The notes beneath the pieces are model-generated. The model did no database searches and was not told where the DNA came from. It worked only from the letters and a program-made list of their open reading frames with translations. This document shows positions 5,732-14,016 of a DNA stretch of 16,008 bases, piece after piece. How positions within the stretch are numbered: position 1 is the first letter of the stretch; each line of letters begins with the position of its first letter. The position numbers were made by a program, and so were the translations under genes. Origin of the DNA: an uncultured delta proteobacterium (GTDB lineage: Bacteria > Myxococcota_A > Bradymonadia > REDH01); contig CAIQPA010000191.1 in the NCBI GenBank assembly GCA_903873545.1, positions 1-16,008 on the forward strand, in the 5' to 3' direction.

Positions 5732-7675
5732 GTGAAACAGAATCACCCTTTGGAAACCGCAAACCAGACCCACCTAAGCCCCGAAGTTTTAGCATTGTGC
5801 GACGGCGTTGCCTCCCTCCAAGAGGTCGCCTTGACCTCCCTCCAGCGCGGCATCGCGCCCAGGCTCGTCTCCTTCTCCCTCCAGAACCTCTCCGGCCTCC
5901 CCTCCGACCTCGATGGCGGCTCCTACGCCAACCAGATCGTCGAGCTGCTCTCCCAATGCCAGCCGCTCGAGCGACGCCTCATCGCCGAACTCGCCCTGCT
6001 GCCCAGCGGCACCACCATCCACCACCTCGTCGAGCTCACCCGCGAACCCATCAACGGCGTCGAGCAGGCCTCGATGGCGCTCCTCGCCAGCGACCTCATC
6101 CACTGGGACATCGTCGGCCTACGCATCCGCAAACCCGCCGCCGCCGTCGTGGTCCGGAGCAACCTGCTTGGCACCGAGTTTGCCAATGCCGTCGAGGGTC
6201 GCATCTCACGCCACACCGTGCAGGATGCCATCTCCCCCAACCTCATTGCAGAAGAGAGCTGGTTTGAGCTCGCGAGCGCGCTCGAGCGCATTCCGCTCCC
6301 ACCCACCACGCTCTGGCGCGGACTCCGACTCCTCTTCGACACCAACGGCTCCGAGGCCCACATCGAGCGGCTTCGGCACCTCGCCACGCTCCCCAGCAAT
6401 GAGGGCGGATTTCAGCTCCTCCGCGCCTGCATGCACCGCAACGCCGGCGAGCTCGAGACAGCGTTTGCCATCACGAATGCACTGATCGACGACCCCACCC
6501 TCGGCCGCGACGCACGACTGGAGCAGGCCCGCTCCCTCTTCCTCGCAGGTCGACTCACCGAGGCCTCCGAGGTCCTCCGCGACACCGCGCCGCTCCTCGA
6601 GCCCCTCGCCGCAAGCGACGCACTCCGCTGCCTCGCACTCATCGCTCAAGCAGGCGACCGCCCCGACGAGGCCCGCGACCTCAACCGCCGCGCCATCTAC
6701 ACCGCCCGCTCCGCACGCCTGCGCATCGCAGAGGCCCGCTGCAACCTCCAGCTCGCATCGCTCGAGTCCAGCGACCTCAAGCACGAGCTCGCGCTCGAGT
6801 ATGCGCTCCGAGCACGCTTCACCTTCACCCAGATCGGCGACCTCCACGACCTCGATCTCGCACGCCTCACCCTGGCGCAGGTCCTCATCAACCTGCAGCG
6901 AAACGAAGAGGCAGAGACCGAGCTTTCGCTCGCACGCGAGCGGCTCGATGCCCGCCGCTTTCGCTACCTCCGCGCCACCGCAGATGGATTGACCGGGCTC
7001 TCCAGGCTCGACCGCGGCGACCTCTATGGCGCCCGCCCCATCCTTGAGCGGGCCCTCGCCGTAGTCGACGAGGCCCAGCCGCGCACACACGCCTTCGTCG
7101 CTGGCATCTACGCGCTCCTCCTCTTGCTCGAAGGCCACCGCGAAGAGGCCCTCGACCGCCTGCGCACCGTCTCCAAAGCCTTCGAGAGCGCCGACGACAA
7201 ACTCAATGCCGGCCTCTTCAATTCGCTCGCAGGCAACCATGCGGGCGGCTCCCTCGCGCTCCTCGTCGAGCTGCGCGACGCCCAGCTCTCCGAGTTCGGA
7301 ACCGCCTCGCGCAGCGTCTGGACCCGCATCATCCTCCGCTCCAAGCATGCCATCGGCACCGGCATCATCCTCCACAGCGGGCTCGGATTCCAGATCCCCG
7401 GAAACCGGCCTGTCGACCTCAGCCGCCGCAACACCTTCCGGCGGCTGCTCGAAGGGCTCGTCAAGACACTCGATGGCTCCCATACCCTCTCCACCGACCG
7501 CCTCTTCGAGATCGGCTGGCCAGGCGAAGAGGCCGAGTCCCGCGCCGCCCACGCACGCGTCTACGTGGCCATCTCCGAACTCCGGAAGATGGGGCTCGGT
7601 ACCCACCTCGTCCGAGAGGGCGAAGGCTACAAGCTGCAAGGGCTTCGACTCGTCGACGAACTGCCCCACGTCTAG
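5732..7675 (+). CDS. Regulator A': paralogue of A, NTPase-less STAND-like TPR protein with C-terminal winged helix
   Basis: A 647-residue protein from a GTG at 5732, almost the same length as A (649). It has the same layout. 'LALCDG' at residues 20-25 corresponds to the post-NTPase CDGLP segment, and 'GLPSDLDGG' at 55-63 is shared exactly with A. A winged-helix-like stretch follows ('RRLIAELALLPSG', about 81-93), then Ala/Leu-rich TPR-like helices to about 540. The last 100 residues form an OmpR-like winged helix ('STDRLFEIGWPGEE', 'ARVYVAISELRK', 'VREGEGYKL'). By hand count the final roughly 96 residues are about 58% identical to A; the middle is more diverged. No P-loop is present, and the upstream DNA is AT-rich and non-coding, so the missing NTPase is not next door. 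The elaborate upstream control region suggests independent regulation. Confidence 0.68.
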   Translation: MKQNHPLETANQTHLSPEVLALCDGVASLQEVALTSLQRGIAPRLVSFSLQNLSGLPSDLDGGSYANQIVELLSQCQPLERRLIAELALLPSGTTIHHLVELTREPINGVEQASMALLASDLIHWDIVGLRIRKPAAAVVVRSNLLGTEFANAVEGRISRHTVQDAISPNLIAEESWFELASALERIPLPPTTLWRGLRLLFDTNGSEAHIERLRHLATLPSNEGGFQLLRACMHRNAGELETAFAITNALIDDPTLGRDARLEQARSLFLAGRLTEASEVLRDTAPLLEPLAASDALRCLALIAQAGDRPDEARDLNRRAIYTARSARLRIAEARCNLQLASLESSDLKHELALEYALRARFTFTQIGDLHDLDLARLTLAQVLINLQRNEEAETELSLARERLDARRFRYLRATADGLTGLSRLDRGDLYGARPILERALAVVDEAQPRTHAFVAGIYALLLLLEGHREEALDRLRTVSKAFESADDKLNAGLFNSLAGNHAGGSLALLVELRDAQLSEFGTASRSVWTRIILRSKHAIGTGIILHSGLGFQIPGNRPVDLSRRNTFRRLLEGLVKTLDGSHTLSTDRLFEIGWPGEEAESRAAHARVYVAISELRKMGLGTHLVREGEGYKLQGLRLVDELPHV

Positions 7676-7738
7676 CTCGCTGCCCGGCAACCCGCGCGCA
7701 CCCGAAACGTCGAAACCACGCTGCGCGTTGCGAAGGCG

Positions 7739-7769
7739 TTGATTGTGCATTCGCGCCCTTCGCGATACT
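7739..7769 (+). promoter_or_regulatory. Weak candidate promoter for B
   Basis: TTGATT (7739-7744) and GATACT (7764-7769) each match the sigma-70 consensus at 4 of 6. The 19-bp spacer is longer than usual. The position would give a leader of about 30 nt before the ATG at 7804. The 128-bp gap after A' makes a separate promoter plausible. Confidence 0.25.
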
Positions 7770-7803
7770 CTCCGTCTCCCACAAAGAAGGCGCACGCAGA
7801 AAC

Positions 7804-8880
7804 ATGGACCCGGCAGAAGTCACCCAGCAACTCGCGCAGCTCATGATCACCCGCAACGCGGCCGCGGTCGAGCTGTTGGAATCGCTGCCCGAAGGCACGA
7901 TCGCCGAGGGAATCGGTGAGCTCATTCGCTGCCGCCAGGGCCTCATGACCGCCCAGATCCGCGCGGCCGAGGTCGAGCAGCGGCTCGCCAAACTCGACCT
8001 CCCCGCAGAGTGGCTCATCCGCCGCGATCTCGTCCGCGTCACCGCCGCCCACATCATCCGCGACTTCGACCTCGCGGAGCGGCTCCTGCTCCCCATCCTC
8101 GACAGGCTCGCCACCTTCCCCGCCGACATCGTGGGACCTGCTGCCGTCCTCGCCGGGCGCGTCTACGCCGCCAAGGGCGACCTCAAGTCTGCGCTCATCT
8201 GGTACTACAGCGGCCTCGGCATGATCGGAGACCAGCTCCCCGGCATCAGGGCCAGCATCCTCAACAACATCGCCTGCGAACATGCCGGCGCCGGCAGCAA
8301 CAGCGTGGCTGCCGAGCTCTTCCAGCGCGCACTCGACATCTACACCCGAGAGAAGGCTTGGCCCAAGGCCCTCATGGCCGCCGCAAACCTCTCAGACATC
8401 ATGATTGAGGATGGGCGCGCCGCAGAGGCGGTCACCTTCCTCCTCGGCTGGGAGCGCGCCCACCCCGAGGTCTTCCACCTGCCCGAGGCCAACTTCTTCC
8501 TTGCCGCCCTCTCGATGGCACATGTGCGGAGCGGGAGCGTCGAAGCGAGCAAAGAGCGGCTCGCCTCCATCAAGGTCAACAAGACCGACATGGACCAGCG
8601 CATCCTCATCATGCTGGTCAACGCCTACATCGCCCTCGCAGAGGAGCGTCACACCGACGCACTCGAGCTCCTCCTCGCGCTCCGCGAAGAGACCCACCAC
8701 GAGCGCGGCCTCATGGCCATCCTCGAGCCGCTCTCCGACGTCTATGCAGCGATCGGAAACTTCAGGCTGGCCTACGACTGCGCCGTGGAGAGACGTGCGA
8801 TCCTAGCACGCATCAAGAAGGCCATCCGCGACATCTCCACCATCGAGGTCGAGGTCCGGCGTCAGGTACGGGTGAAGTAG
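7804..8880 (+). CDS. Protein B: TPR-like helical repeat protein of unknown function
   Basis: A 358-residue soluble protein with no signal peptide or membrane segment. It starts MDPAEVTQQLAQLM at an ATG; AGAAGG at 7785-7790 is a distant (13 nt) possible ribosome binding site. From about residue 110 the sequence is helical-pair repeats of TPR character: 'AGRVYAAKGDLKSAL', 'NNIACEHAGAGS...AAELFQRALDIY', 'DGRAAEAVTFLLGWE' and 'DVYAAIGNFRLAYD'. The C-terminus is a basic/acidic helix ending 'IEVEVRRQVRVK'. No enzymatic or DNA-binding motif is visible. It is a tandem paralogue of the next gene: a gapless alignment gives 244/358 identical residues by hand count. A protein-protein scaffold or sensor partner for A/A' is possible but only inferred from position. 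Confidence 0.75.
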   Translation: MDPAEVTQQLAQLMITRNAAAVELLESLPEGTIAEGIGELIRCRQGLMTAQIRAAEVEQRLAKLDLPAEWLIRRDLVRVTAAHIIRDFDLAERLLLPILDRLATFPADIVGPAAVLAGRVYAAKGDLKSALIWYYSGLGMIGDQLPGIRASILNNIACEHAGAGSNSVAAELFQRALDIYTREKAWPKALMAAANLSDIMIEDGRAAEAVTFLLGWERAHPEVFHLPEANFFLAALSMAHVRSGSVEASKERLASIKVNKTDMDQRILIMLVNAYIALAEERHTDALELLLALREETHHERGLMAILEPLSDVYAAIGNFRLAYDCAVERRAILARIKKAIRDISTIEVEVRRQVRVK

Positions 8881-8898
8881 CAGCGGCGGCCCGCAGGG

Positions 8899-8927
8899 TT
8901 CGCACGATCTTTGGTCCTTCATACATT
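8899..8927 (+). promoter_or_regulatory. Candidate promoter for B'
   Basis: TTCGCA (8899-8904) and TACATT (8922-8927) each match the sigma-70 consensus at 4 of 6, with a 17-bp spacer. They lie in a locally AT-rich patch with a T-rich run (about 8925-8938). TTCGCACG recurs at 8947-8954, 48 bp downstream of the copy covering the -35. The predicted leader is about 60 nt. Confidence 0.35.
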
Positions 8928-8986
8928 TTTGTTTTTTGGTTGCCGATTCGCACGTTCGCTCCTACGCGCGTGCCATCGAAAAAATC

Positions 8987-8992
8987 GGGAGA
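8987..8992 (+). promoter_or_regulatory. Shine-Dalgarno deciding the TTG start of B'
   Basis: GGGAGA lies 4 nt before the TTG at 8997. Choosing this start gives B' exactly the same length as B and aligns the two N-termini without a gap. Confidence 0.65.
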
Positions 8993-8996
8993 CGCA

Positions 8997-10073
8997 TTGG
9001 ACAACACCGAGACCCTACATCGGCTCGCGCAGCTCATGGTCACGCGCACGGCGCTGGCCATCGAACTGCTCGATTCTCTCGCCCCCGACGAAGTGCCGGC
9101 AGGTATCGCTGAGGTCATCCGCTGCAGACACGCTCTCATGTCCGGTCGCATCCGCCCCACCGAGCTCGAGCCACGGCTCATGGCGCTCGAGCTGCCACCC
9201 GATTGGGTCATCCGCCGCGATCTCGTCCGGGTGACGGCCGCCTTCTTCATGCGCGACTTTGAACTCGCCGAACGGCTCCTCAACCCCATCCTGCAGCGCA
9301 TCGGCCAGTTCCCCGCCGACATCATCGGACCCGCCACGGTAACGGCGGGGCGCATCTTCGCCGCCAAGGGCGACCTCACCTCGGCACTGGTCTGGAACTA
9401 CAAGGGGCTCGGGATGCTCGGAGACCAGCTCCCCGTTGTCCGCGCCAGCATCCTCAACAACATCGCCTGCGAGCATGCCGGCGCCGGCAGCGACATCACC
9501 GCAGCCGAGCTCTTCCACCGCGCCCTCGAGATCTACACGCGCGAGCAGTACTGGCCCCCCGCCCTCCTCGTCGCCTCCAACCTCGCCGACATCATGATGG
9601 ACGACGGTCGCCACGAAGAGGCGGTGCAGTTCCTCCTCGGCTGGGAGCGTGCCCACCCCGAGGTCTTTCATCTGCCCGAGGCCAACTTCTTCCTTGCCAT
9701 CATGGCCCTCGCGAAGGTGCGGACGGGGCGCATCAAAGAGGCCAAGGCACGGCTCGCCTCCATCAAGGTCAACAAGACCGACATGGACCAGCGCTTCATG
9801 CTGCTGCTGGTGGGCGCCCACATCGACATCGCCGAAAACAGGCTCGAAGCGGCGCTGAACCAGCTCCTCGCCCTGCGCCAAGAGACCCACCATGAGCGGG
9901 GCCTCGTCGCCATCCTCGAGCCGCTCTCCGACGTCTATGCCGCGCTCGGAAACTACAAGCTCGCCTACGACGTCGCCGTCGAGCGCCGCGAGATCCTCGT
10001 CAGGCTCAAGAAGGCCATCCGAGAAATCTCCGACATCGAGGTCGAGGCCCGGCGGCGCATCCGCATCAAGTAA
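8997..10073 (+). CDS. Protein B': tandem paralogue of B, TPR-like, unknown function
   Basis: A 358-residue protein from a TTG start; an in-frame TTG at 8940 would add 19 unrelated residues. It aligns with B end to end without gaps at about 68% identity (244/358 by hand). The most conserved blocks are 'IRRDLVRVTAA', 'RASILNNIACEHAGAGS', 'GWERAHPEVFHLPEANFFLA', 'RLASIKVNKTDMDQR' and 'AILEPLSDVYAA'. The N-terminal 60 residues are the most diverged. The evenly spread substitutions suggest an old duplication with both copies under selection. It is TPR-like from about residue 110, with no catalytic motif, signal peptide or membrane segment. It is convergent with the leftward membrane-protein gene, with only 6 bp between the two stops and no room for a conventional terminator between them. 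Confidence 0.75.
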   Translation: MDNTETLHRLAQLMVTRTALAIELLDSLAPDEVPAGIAEVIRCRHALMSGRIRPTELEPRLMALELPPDWVIRRDLVRVTAAFFMRDFELAERLLNPILQRIGQFPADIIGPATVTAGRIFAAKGDLTSALVWNYKGLGMLGDQLPVVRASILNNIACEHAGAGSDITAAELFHRALEIYTREQYWPPALLVASNLADIMMDDGRHEEAVQFLLGWERAHPEVFHLPEANFFLAIMALAKVRTGRIKEAKARLASIKVNKTDMDQRFMLLLVGAHIDIAENRLEAALNQLLALRQETHHERGLVAILEPLSDVYAALGNYKLAYDVAVERREILVRLKKAIREISDIEVEARRRIRIK

Positions 10074-10079
10074 CCCAGC

Positions 10080-12173
10080 CTACCAGGTCAGGTAGAAGAC
10101 CAGCCAGGCCAGCGCACGATAGAGCATCGCGATCGAGACCGACCGCGTCTGCCACATCACCGCGCTCGCCGGCAGCGCCACCAAGAGCCACCAGATCACG
10201 GTCGCCAAGGAGGCCACCTGCATGTCGCCTGTACCGGCCAGCACCAGCAGCCCCGTATAGAGCGCCGACATGCTCCCTGCGACCACAATCCCCTTCACGG
10301 GATGCTCCACATCGAGCAGCAGCGTGCGGGCCACCAGCCCCTCGAAGAAGAGCCCCTCCGAGGCGCCACGCAGCAGCGACAGGACCACGATGGAGATCAT
10401 CGGAAAGGAGGCAGTCGGGTCGGCCTGCAACACCGCACCCAGCACTGCGCCTGCCAGGGCACCGCAGAGCGGTAGCGCCCAATGCCACATCGCTGCAGGA
10501 CGCCAACCAAATCGAGAGAAGGCCTCAAACCGAACGCCACGCACCGAAAAGTAGGCCGCCATCAGCAGCGCGAAGGCCCGACCGTAATGGATGCCGTTGT
10601 CCAGCTCAGGGAGGAGCTCGTTCGCCTCGCTCTTGAAGACAAAGGCCAGCACCGCTGCGGCGACCAGCACCGTCACAAGCGGCACCATGATCGACCGCGT
10701 CCCCTCATCCTCGTCGCCCGTGCCCCACTGCAGCGGCTCGGCCATAAGTTCGGGCGGCGCAGCCATCATCTCCTCGAGCTCCCGCAGTCGCTCCTCCGAC
10801 GCCGCATTCGTCTTGCTCAAAATCGCCGACGCAGAGAGCGCCGCAAGCGCAGCCCGCAGGTCGGTAGCGGCGAGCAGCGTGAGCGCATCGCCAGGCGCGG
10901 GGGCGAGATCGATCGCCTCGTCCACGGTCGGCTGCCGACCCATCCGGGCCTGCCGCTGCCGGAGCACCCGTGAAAGCTCAGGATGGGCAAGCACCACAAA
11001 ACACTGCGCCAGCCGGCAGCGGATCTGGTGCAACAGCTCACGCTCCTCCGAGCTCTTCGCCAGCGACGCTACAGTCCGCTCCACCTGCTTGAGCCGCTCC
11101 CGCGTGCAGGCCGCGATCCGCTCCGGACCATCGGTGCCGAGCACACCCAGCGCATCCTCGATCCGCATCTGGCTGAGACGCTCGTAGAAGACCGCAGGCG
11201 GCATCGAGAGCCCGTTGCCGGCCGTCGGGCCAGCGCCGACGACCGACATCACGGCACCCGTGATCATCGACATCGCGCCACGCTTGTTGGCAGCCAGCAG
11301 GTTGGCAGACTGGCGCGACGAGGGCGCCTTGCCGCTCACCTGCTCGAAGGCATCCTCGATGGGCAGCGCGAGCGAGAGCACCTCGCGCAGCACCACGGGC
11401 CGGCCCAGCTCCTGCTCCCGCTGCAGCAGCCGCTCCTTGAGGTTGGGGAAGGCGAGCAGCGTACAGGCCTGCGAGATGAGCCCCATGATCTCGGTCACAG
11501 CCGCCACCTCTGCCGGCTCATACCAGCGGGGCTTCATGAGCGCCTCGATCTGCGCCAGACGCGCACGGGCGCAGGCCAGCGCGAAGTCTGGCGGCTCGGC
11601 CGTGCCGCAACCCACCACCTCCTGCAACAGCGCCTCTAGAAGACGAGCCCGGAAGGCCTGCGGCCGCAACCGCATCAAGGCATCGGGGAAGGGACGCGGC
11701 GCCCGCCACGGCATCGAGCCATCCGCTGCGGGCTCGGGGGCAAGTTCGGGAGCCGCAAGGGCACGAACCACCGCAGAGGGGGCCGGCTGCGCAGCACGCC
11801 CGCCTGTAGCAGGACTGCTTCCACGCAACGGTGCCGGCGGCCGCAAGCCACCCTGCGAGGGGTGGCTACTACCGGAGGGCGACACAGGATGAGACGGCGA
11901 CGAGGGCTGCACCGGTGGGAGCGTCGCGCGGGGCGCCGCCACAGGAGGCCGCGTCACATTCCGCGGGGCTGGGGCCGGGGCGGCGGACCTCAAATCGCCG
12001 AAGCGGGGGAAGTGCCAGTAGGGCTTCGGAGCGCCGCCCAGCACGGAGAGCTGATCGTGCTCTGTGAGAAGGCCGGCGCGAACGCGCCGCTCCACCTCTT
12101 CGGCGCTCAGACCCTGCTCCCGTTCTCCGCCGGCACGATGCAGGTCGTAGGTTGTCTTGCGGACTGGCTCCAT
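10080..12173 (-). CDS. Large membrane protein with CPBP-like C-terminal domain lacking the usual catalytic residues
   Basis: A 697-residue protein from an ATG at 12173, backed by GAGGG 8 nt upstream (12182-12186). An in-frame TTG at 12215 has no properly spaced site. Residues about 1-55 form a small charged domain ('LSAEEVERRVRAGLLTEHD'). About 55-165 is a Pro/Ala/Ser-rich linker, and about 165-480 is a helical soluble region. Residues about 494-697 contain about seven hydrophobic segments. Their order resembles CPBP/CAAX-type membrane endopeptidases: 'SEGLFFEG' at 605-612 sits where EExxFRG is expected, and 'RSVSIAMLYRALAW' sits where the last motif usually has His/Asn. The second Glu, the Arg and the usual His residues are absent, so I infer a non-proteolytic relative. 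It lies 66 bp after the methyltransferase stop, probably in the same operon. The CPBP link is tentative; the membrane-protein call is firm. Confidence 0.55.
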   Translation of the reverse strand: MEPVRKTTYDLHRAGGEREQGLSAEEVERRVRAGLLTEHDQLSVLGGAPKPYWHFPRFGDLRSAAPAPAPRNVTRPPVAAPRATLPPVQPSSPSHPVSPSGSSHPSQGGLRPPAPLRGSSPATGGRAAQPAPSAVVRALAAPELAPEPAADGSMPWRAPRPFPDALMRLRPQAFRARLLEALLQEVVGCGTAEPPDFALACARARLAQIEALMKPRWYEPAEVAAVTEIMGLISQACTLLAFPNLKERLLQREQELGRPVVLREVLSLALPIEDAFEQVSGKAPSSRQSANLLAANKRGAMSMITGAVMSVVGAGPTAGNGLSMPPAVFYERLSQMRIEDALGVLGTDGPERIAACTRERLKQVERTVASLAKSSEERELLHQIRCRLAQCFVVLAHPELSRVLRQRQARMGRQPTVDEAIDLAPAPGDALTLLAATDLRAALAALSASAILSKTNAASEERLRELEEMMAAPPELMAEPLQWGTGDEDEGTRSIMVPLVTVLVAAAVLAFVFKSEANELLPELDNGIHYGRAFALLMAAYFSVRGVRFEAFSRFGWRPAAMWHWALPLCGALAGAVLGAVLQADPTASFPMISIVVLSLLRGASEGLFFEGLVARTLLLDVEHPVKGIVVAGSMSALYTGLLVLAGTGDMQVASLATVIWWLLVALPASAVMWQTRSVSIAMLYRALAWLVFYLTW

Positions 12174-12181
12174 CGGACTGG

Positions 12182-12186
12182 CCCTC
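12182..12186 (-). promoter_or_regulatory. Shine-Dalgarno deciding the ATG start at 12173
   Basis: The minus strand reads AAGAGGG followed by 8 nt and ATG at 12173. This favours the shorter form over a TTG 14 codons upstream. Confidence 0.55.
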
Positions 12187-12239
12187 TTGCGCTGGTCGCA
12201 CCGCGACCTGTTCAACCTCTCATCTTCAACGCACGTTGC

Positions 12240-14006
12240 TCATGCCGAATCTTCTACGGTTACGCAAAGATAGTAGGAGATAAGGCAGCCGTCTGACAGC
12301 GGCTGCAGCGGCGCAAGCGAAGCTCCCACCGGCATCTGACCAAGCGCCGCAGTGAGCGCAGCCTCCCAGACCGAGGGCGCCTCACCGATGCCGCGCACCG
12401 CCGTCGCAAAGGCCTCGAGCTCCAAGGCCGTCGCCAGCCGCTTGACGGGCAGCGGCGGCAGCGCCGACACCTGCGCGGAAAAGCCAGCAGGTACAAGCAC
12501 CGCCGGCGGCTGCGAACCAAACCAGGCCGCCGGCACCGTCAGCGCCAGCAGCTTCTGCTTGCTCACGGGAACACTCCCGCCAGCCATCGCCTGCGGCGCA
12601 TTCGCCGTCTGGTAGCGGAGCCGCAGCAGCGCCGTGTTGAGCAGCAGCGCCAGACGCCGAAGCTCCTCTAGCCCGCGCTCCGGCTTCGGCCAACCCACCA
12701 GCACCGAGACCGCAGCAGCAAGCTCGCCCCTCTCGTCTGCCGCCGCCTCGACCACCCGACTCAGCGCCGGAATGCAGACCTTCGGGTGGCCATAGACCGC
12801 CGCGCGACGACCCGCCGCCGCAACGGTCAGGCGAGGCTCCAGCAGATCGCGACCCAGATAACGCTGCCGCTCACCCCAGCCGATGCGATGAGGATCGACC
12901 GCGCCCGCTGTCACGAACCGAAACCCCTCGCCACCCTCGGTCAACAGCCCCGCATGGGTGTAGGCCTCCGACACCGTCGCACCGCTCTGCAGATGCACAT
13001 GGTCGCCCAGTGCCACCCAGCCCGCAGGCCAGCCCTGCATCCAAGGCTCCCACCAGGCCAACCCGTCGCTCACCCAGCGCACAGGGCCTGCACCCTGCCC
13101 CACACTACGGGCCACCCAGAAGGAGACCGCCACCTGCGCACCCGCAAACCGGACCAGCTCCCCCGGCGCCACAACCGCCACCTGCGCCCGAGAGGCCCAG
13201 TGGTCACGCAGGCCGTCGGCATAGGCCACACTCTGCATCGCCCGCGGCAGCACCAGCGCCACGCAGCCACTCTCTCCTGCCCATGCCAACGAGAGCTCGG
13301 CAAAGATCGCCGCACGATCAAAGGCGCCCCGCGCGGCATGGGGAAACCGCTGCCGAAGCAGCGTTGTCTGAGCGACCGTCCGCGCCGTCTCCTTCTCGAT
13401 CGCATTGCCGAAGGGCGGATTGCCCACCACCAGTTCAAAGTCCGTGGGCCAGGGCGGAGGCTCGGTGAGCGCGTCGCCGCAGACAATCCAGCCTGCGACC
13501 GCACCCCAATCCAGCCCGCGCGACCGACGGCGCAGCATGATCCGCACCCGCGTCACAGCCGCCGCCACAGCATCGACCTCAAAACCGAAGCAGTGAACCT
13601 CTGCATCCGATGGCGCAGATTCCCAGGCCGCCACCAGCAGCTCCCCTGTCCCGCAGGCGGCGTCTGCACAGCGGAGCAGCCCAGCCGGCCGGCCCGACCA
13701 GCCCGTGCTGGCAACCAGCTCCTGCGCCGAGGCAGCCGGCGTGTAGTAGATGCCGAGCTTCCGACGGGCCGCCTTCGCGCCTACCCGGGCACGCACCCGC
13801 ACCTCGTAGAGCCCGCTCACCTCCGCATCGCTCACCGGGTCGACGGGCTCCTCGGCAAGCCAGGGCTCCCATAGCTCGCCGAGCGCCGCTGCAGCCAGCG
13901 CCGCAACCTCCGCCCGCTCCAGACCTGCAGCTACCGCAAGACCAGCGACCAGCCACCAGCCCTCGCGCGATTGCTCCTCTGCGGTCCTGCCGATGCTGTC
14001 CTGCAA
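12240..14006 (-). CDS. Class I N6-adenine DNA methyltransferase, type IIG-like, no nuclease motif seen
   Basis: A 588-residue protein expected to transfer methyl from S-adenosylmethionine to adenine in DNA. After an N-terminal helical region comes 'KLGIYYTP' (about 83-90), typical of the N6_Mtase/Eco57I group. Next are the SAM-binding motif 'DAACGTGELL' (115-124) and the catalytic motif NPPF (196-199). The C-terminal half, about 310-588, would be the target-recognition region. No restriction-type PD-(D/E)xK motif is obvious, and no restriction gene is next to it, so it may be an orphan methyltransferase. The start is a TTG at 14006; its AGGAG (14012-14016) overlaps the murA stop codon with 5-nt spacing, so translation is probably coupled to murA. 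The specificity cannot be read from sequence. Phage-defence membership is possible but unsupported by the neighbours. Confidence 0.85.
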   Translation of the reverse strand: MQDSIGRTAEEQSREGWWLVAGLAVAAGLERAEVAALAAAALGELWEPWLAEEPVDPVSDAEVSGLYEVRVRARVGAKAARRKLGIYYTPAASAQELVASTGWSGRPAGLLRCADAACGTGELLVAAWESAPSDAEVHCFGFEVDAVAAAVTRVRIMLRRRSRGLDWGAVAGWIVCGDALTEPPPWPTDFELVVGNPPFGNAIEKETARTVAQTTLLRQRFPHAARGAFDRAAIFAELSLAWAGESGCVALVLPRAMQSVAYADGLRDHWASRAQVAVVAPGELVRFAGAQVAVSFWVARSVGQGAGPVRWVSDGLAWWEPWMQGWPAGWVALGDHVHLQSGATVSEAYTHAGLLTEGGEGFRFVTAGAVDPHRIGWGERQRYLGRDLLEPRLTVAAAGRRAAVYGHPKVCIPALSRVVEAAADERGELAAAVSVLVGWPKPERGLEELRRLALLLNTALLRLRYQTANAPQAMAGGSVPVSKQKLLALTVPAAWFGSQPPAVLVPAGFSAQVSALPPLPVKRLATALELEAFATAVRGIGEAPSVWEAALTAALGQMPVGASLAPLQPLSDGCLISYYLCVTVEDSA

Positions 14007-14011
14007 GCAGA

Positions 14012-14016
14012 CTCCT
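14012..14016 (-). promoter_or_regulatory. Ribosome binding site embedded in the murA stop
   Basis: The minus strand reads TAGGAG: the murA stop TAG (14015-14017) runs into AGGAG, 5 nt before the methyltransferase TTG. This supports both the non-ATG start and coupled translation. Confidence 0.65.

Noticed and set aside
6206..7795. 529-residue antisense frame opposite A'
   Set aside because: Composition is a reflection of A' codons; A' is supported by its paralogue and a ribosome binding site.
8883..8894. GCGG/CCGC hairpin after B as a terminator
   Set aside because: The 4-bp stem is short and the T-rich run lies about 30 bp further on, more consistent with the B' promoter region.
12240..14006. 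Complete restriction-modification or BREX/DISARM defence system
   Set aside because: Only a methyltransferase is present; the neighbours are murA and a membrane protein, with no nuclease, helicase or ATPase partner typical of these systems in the same operon.
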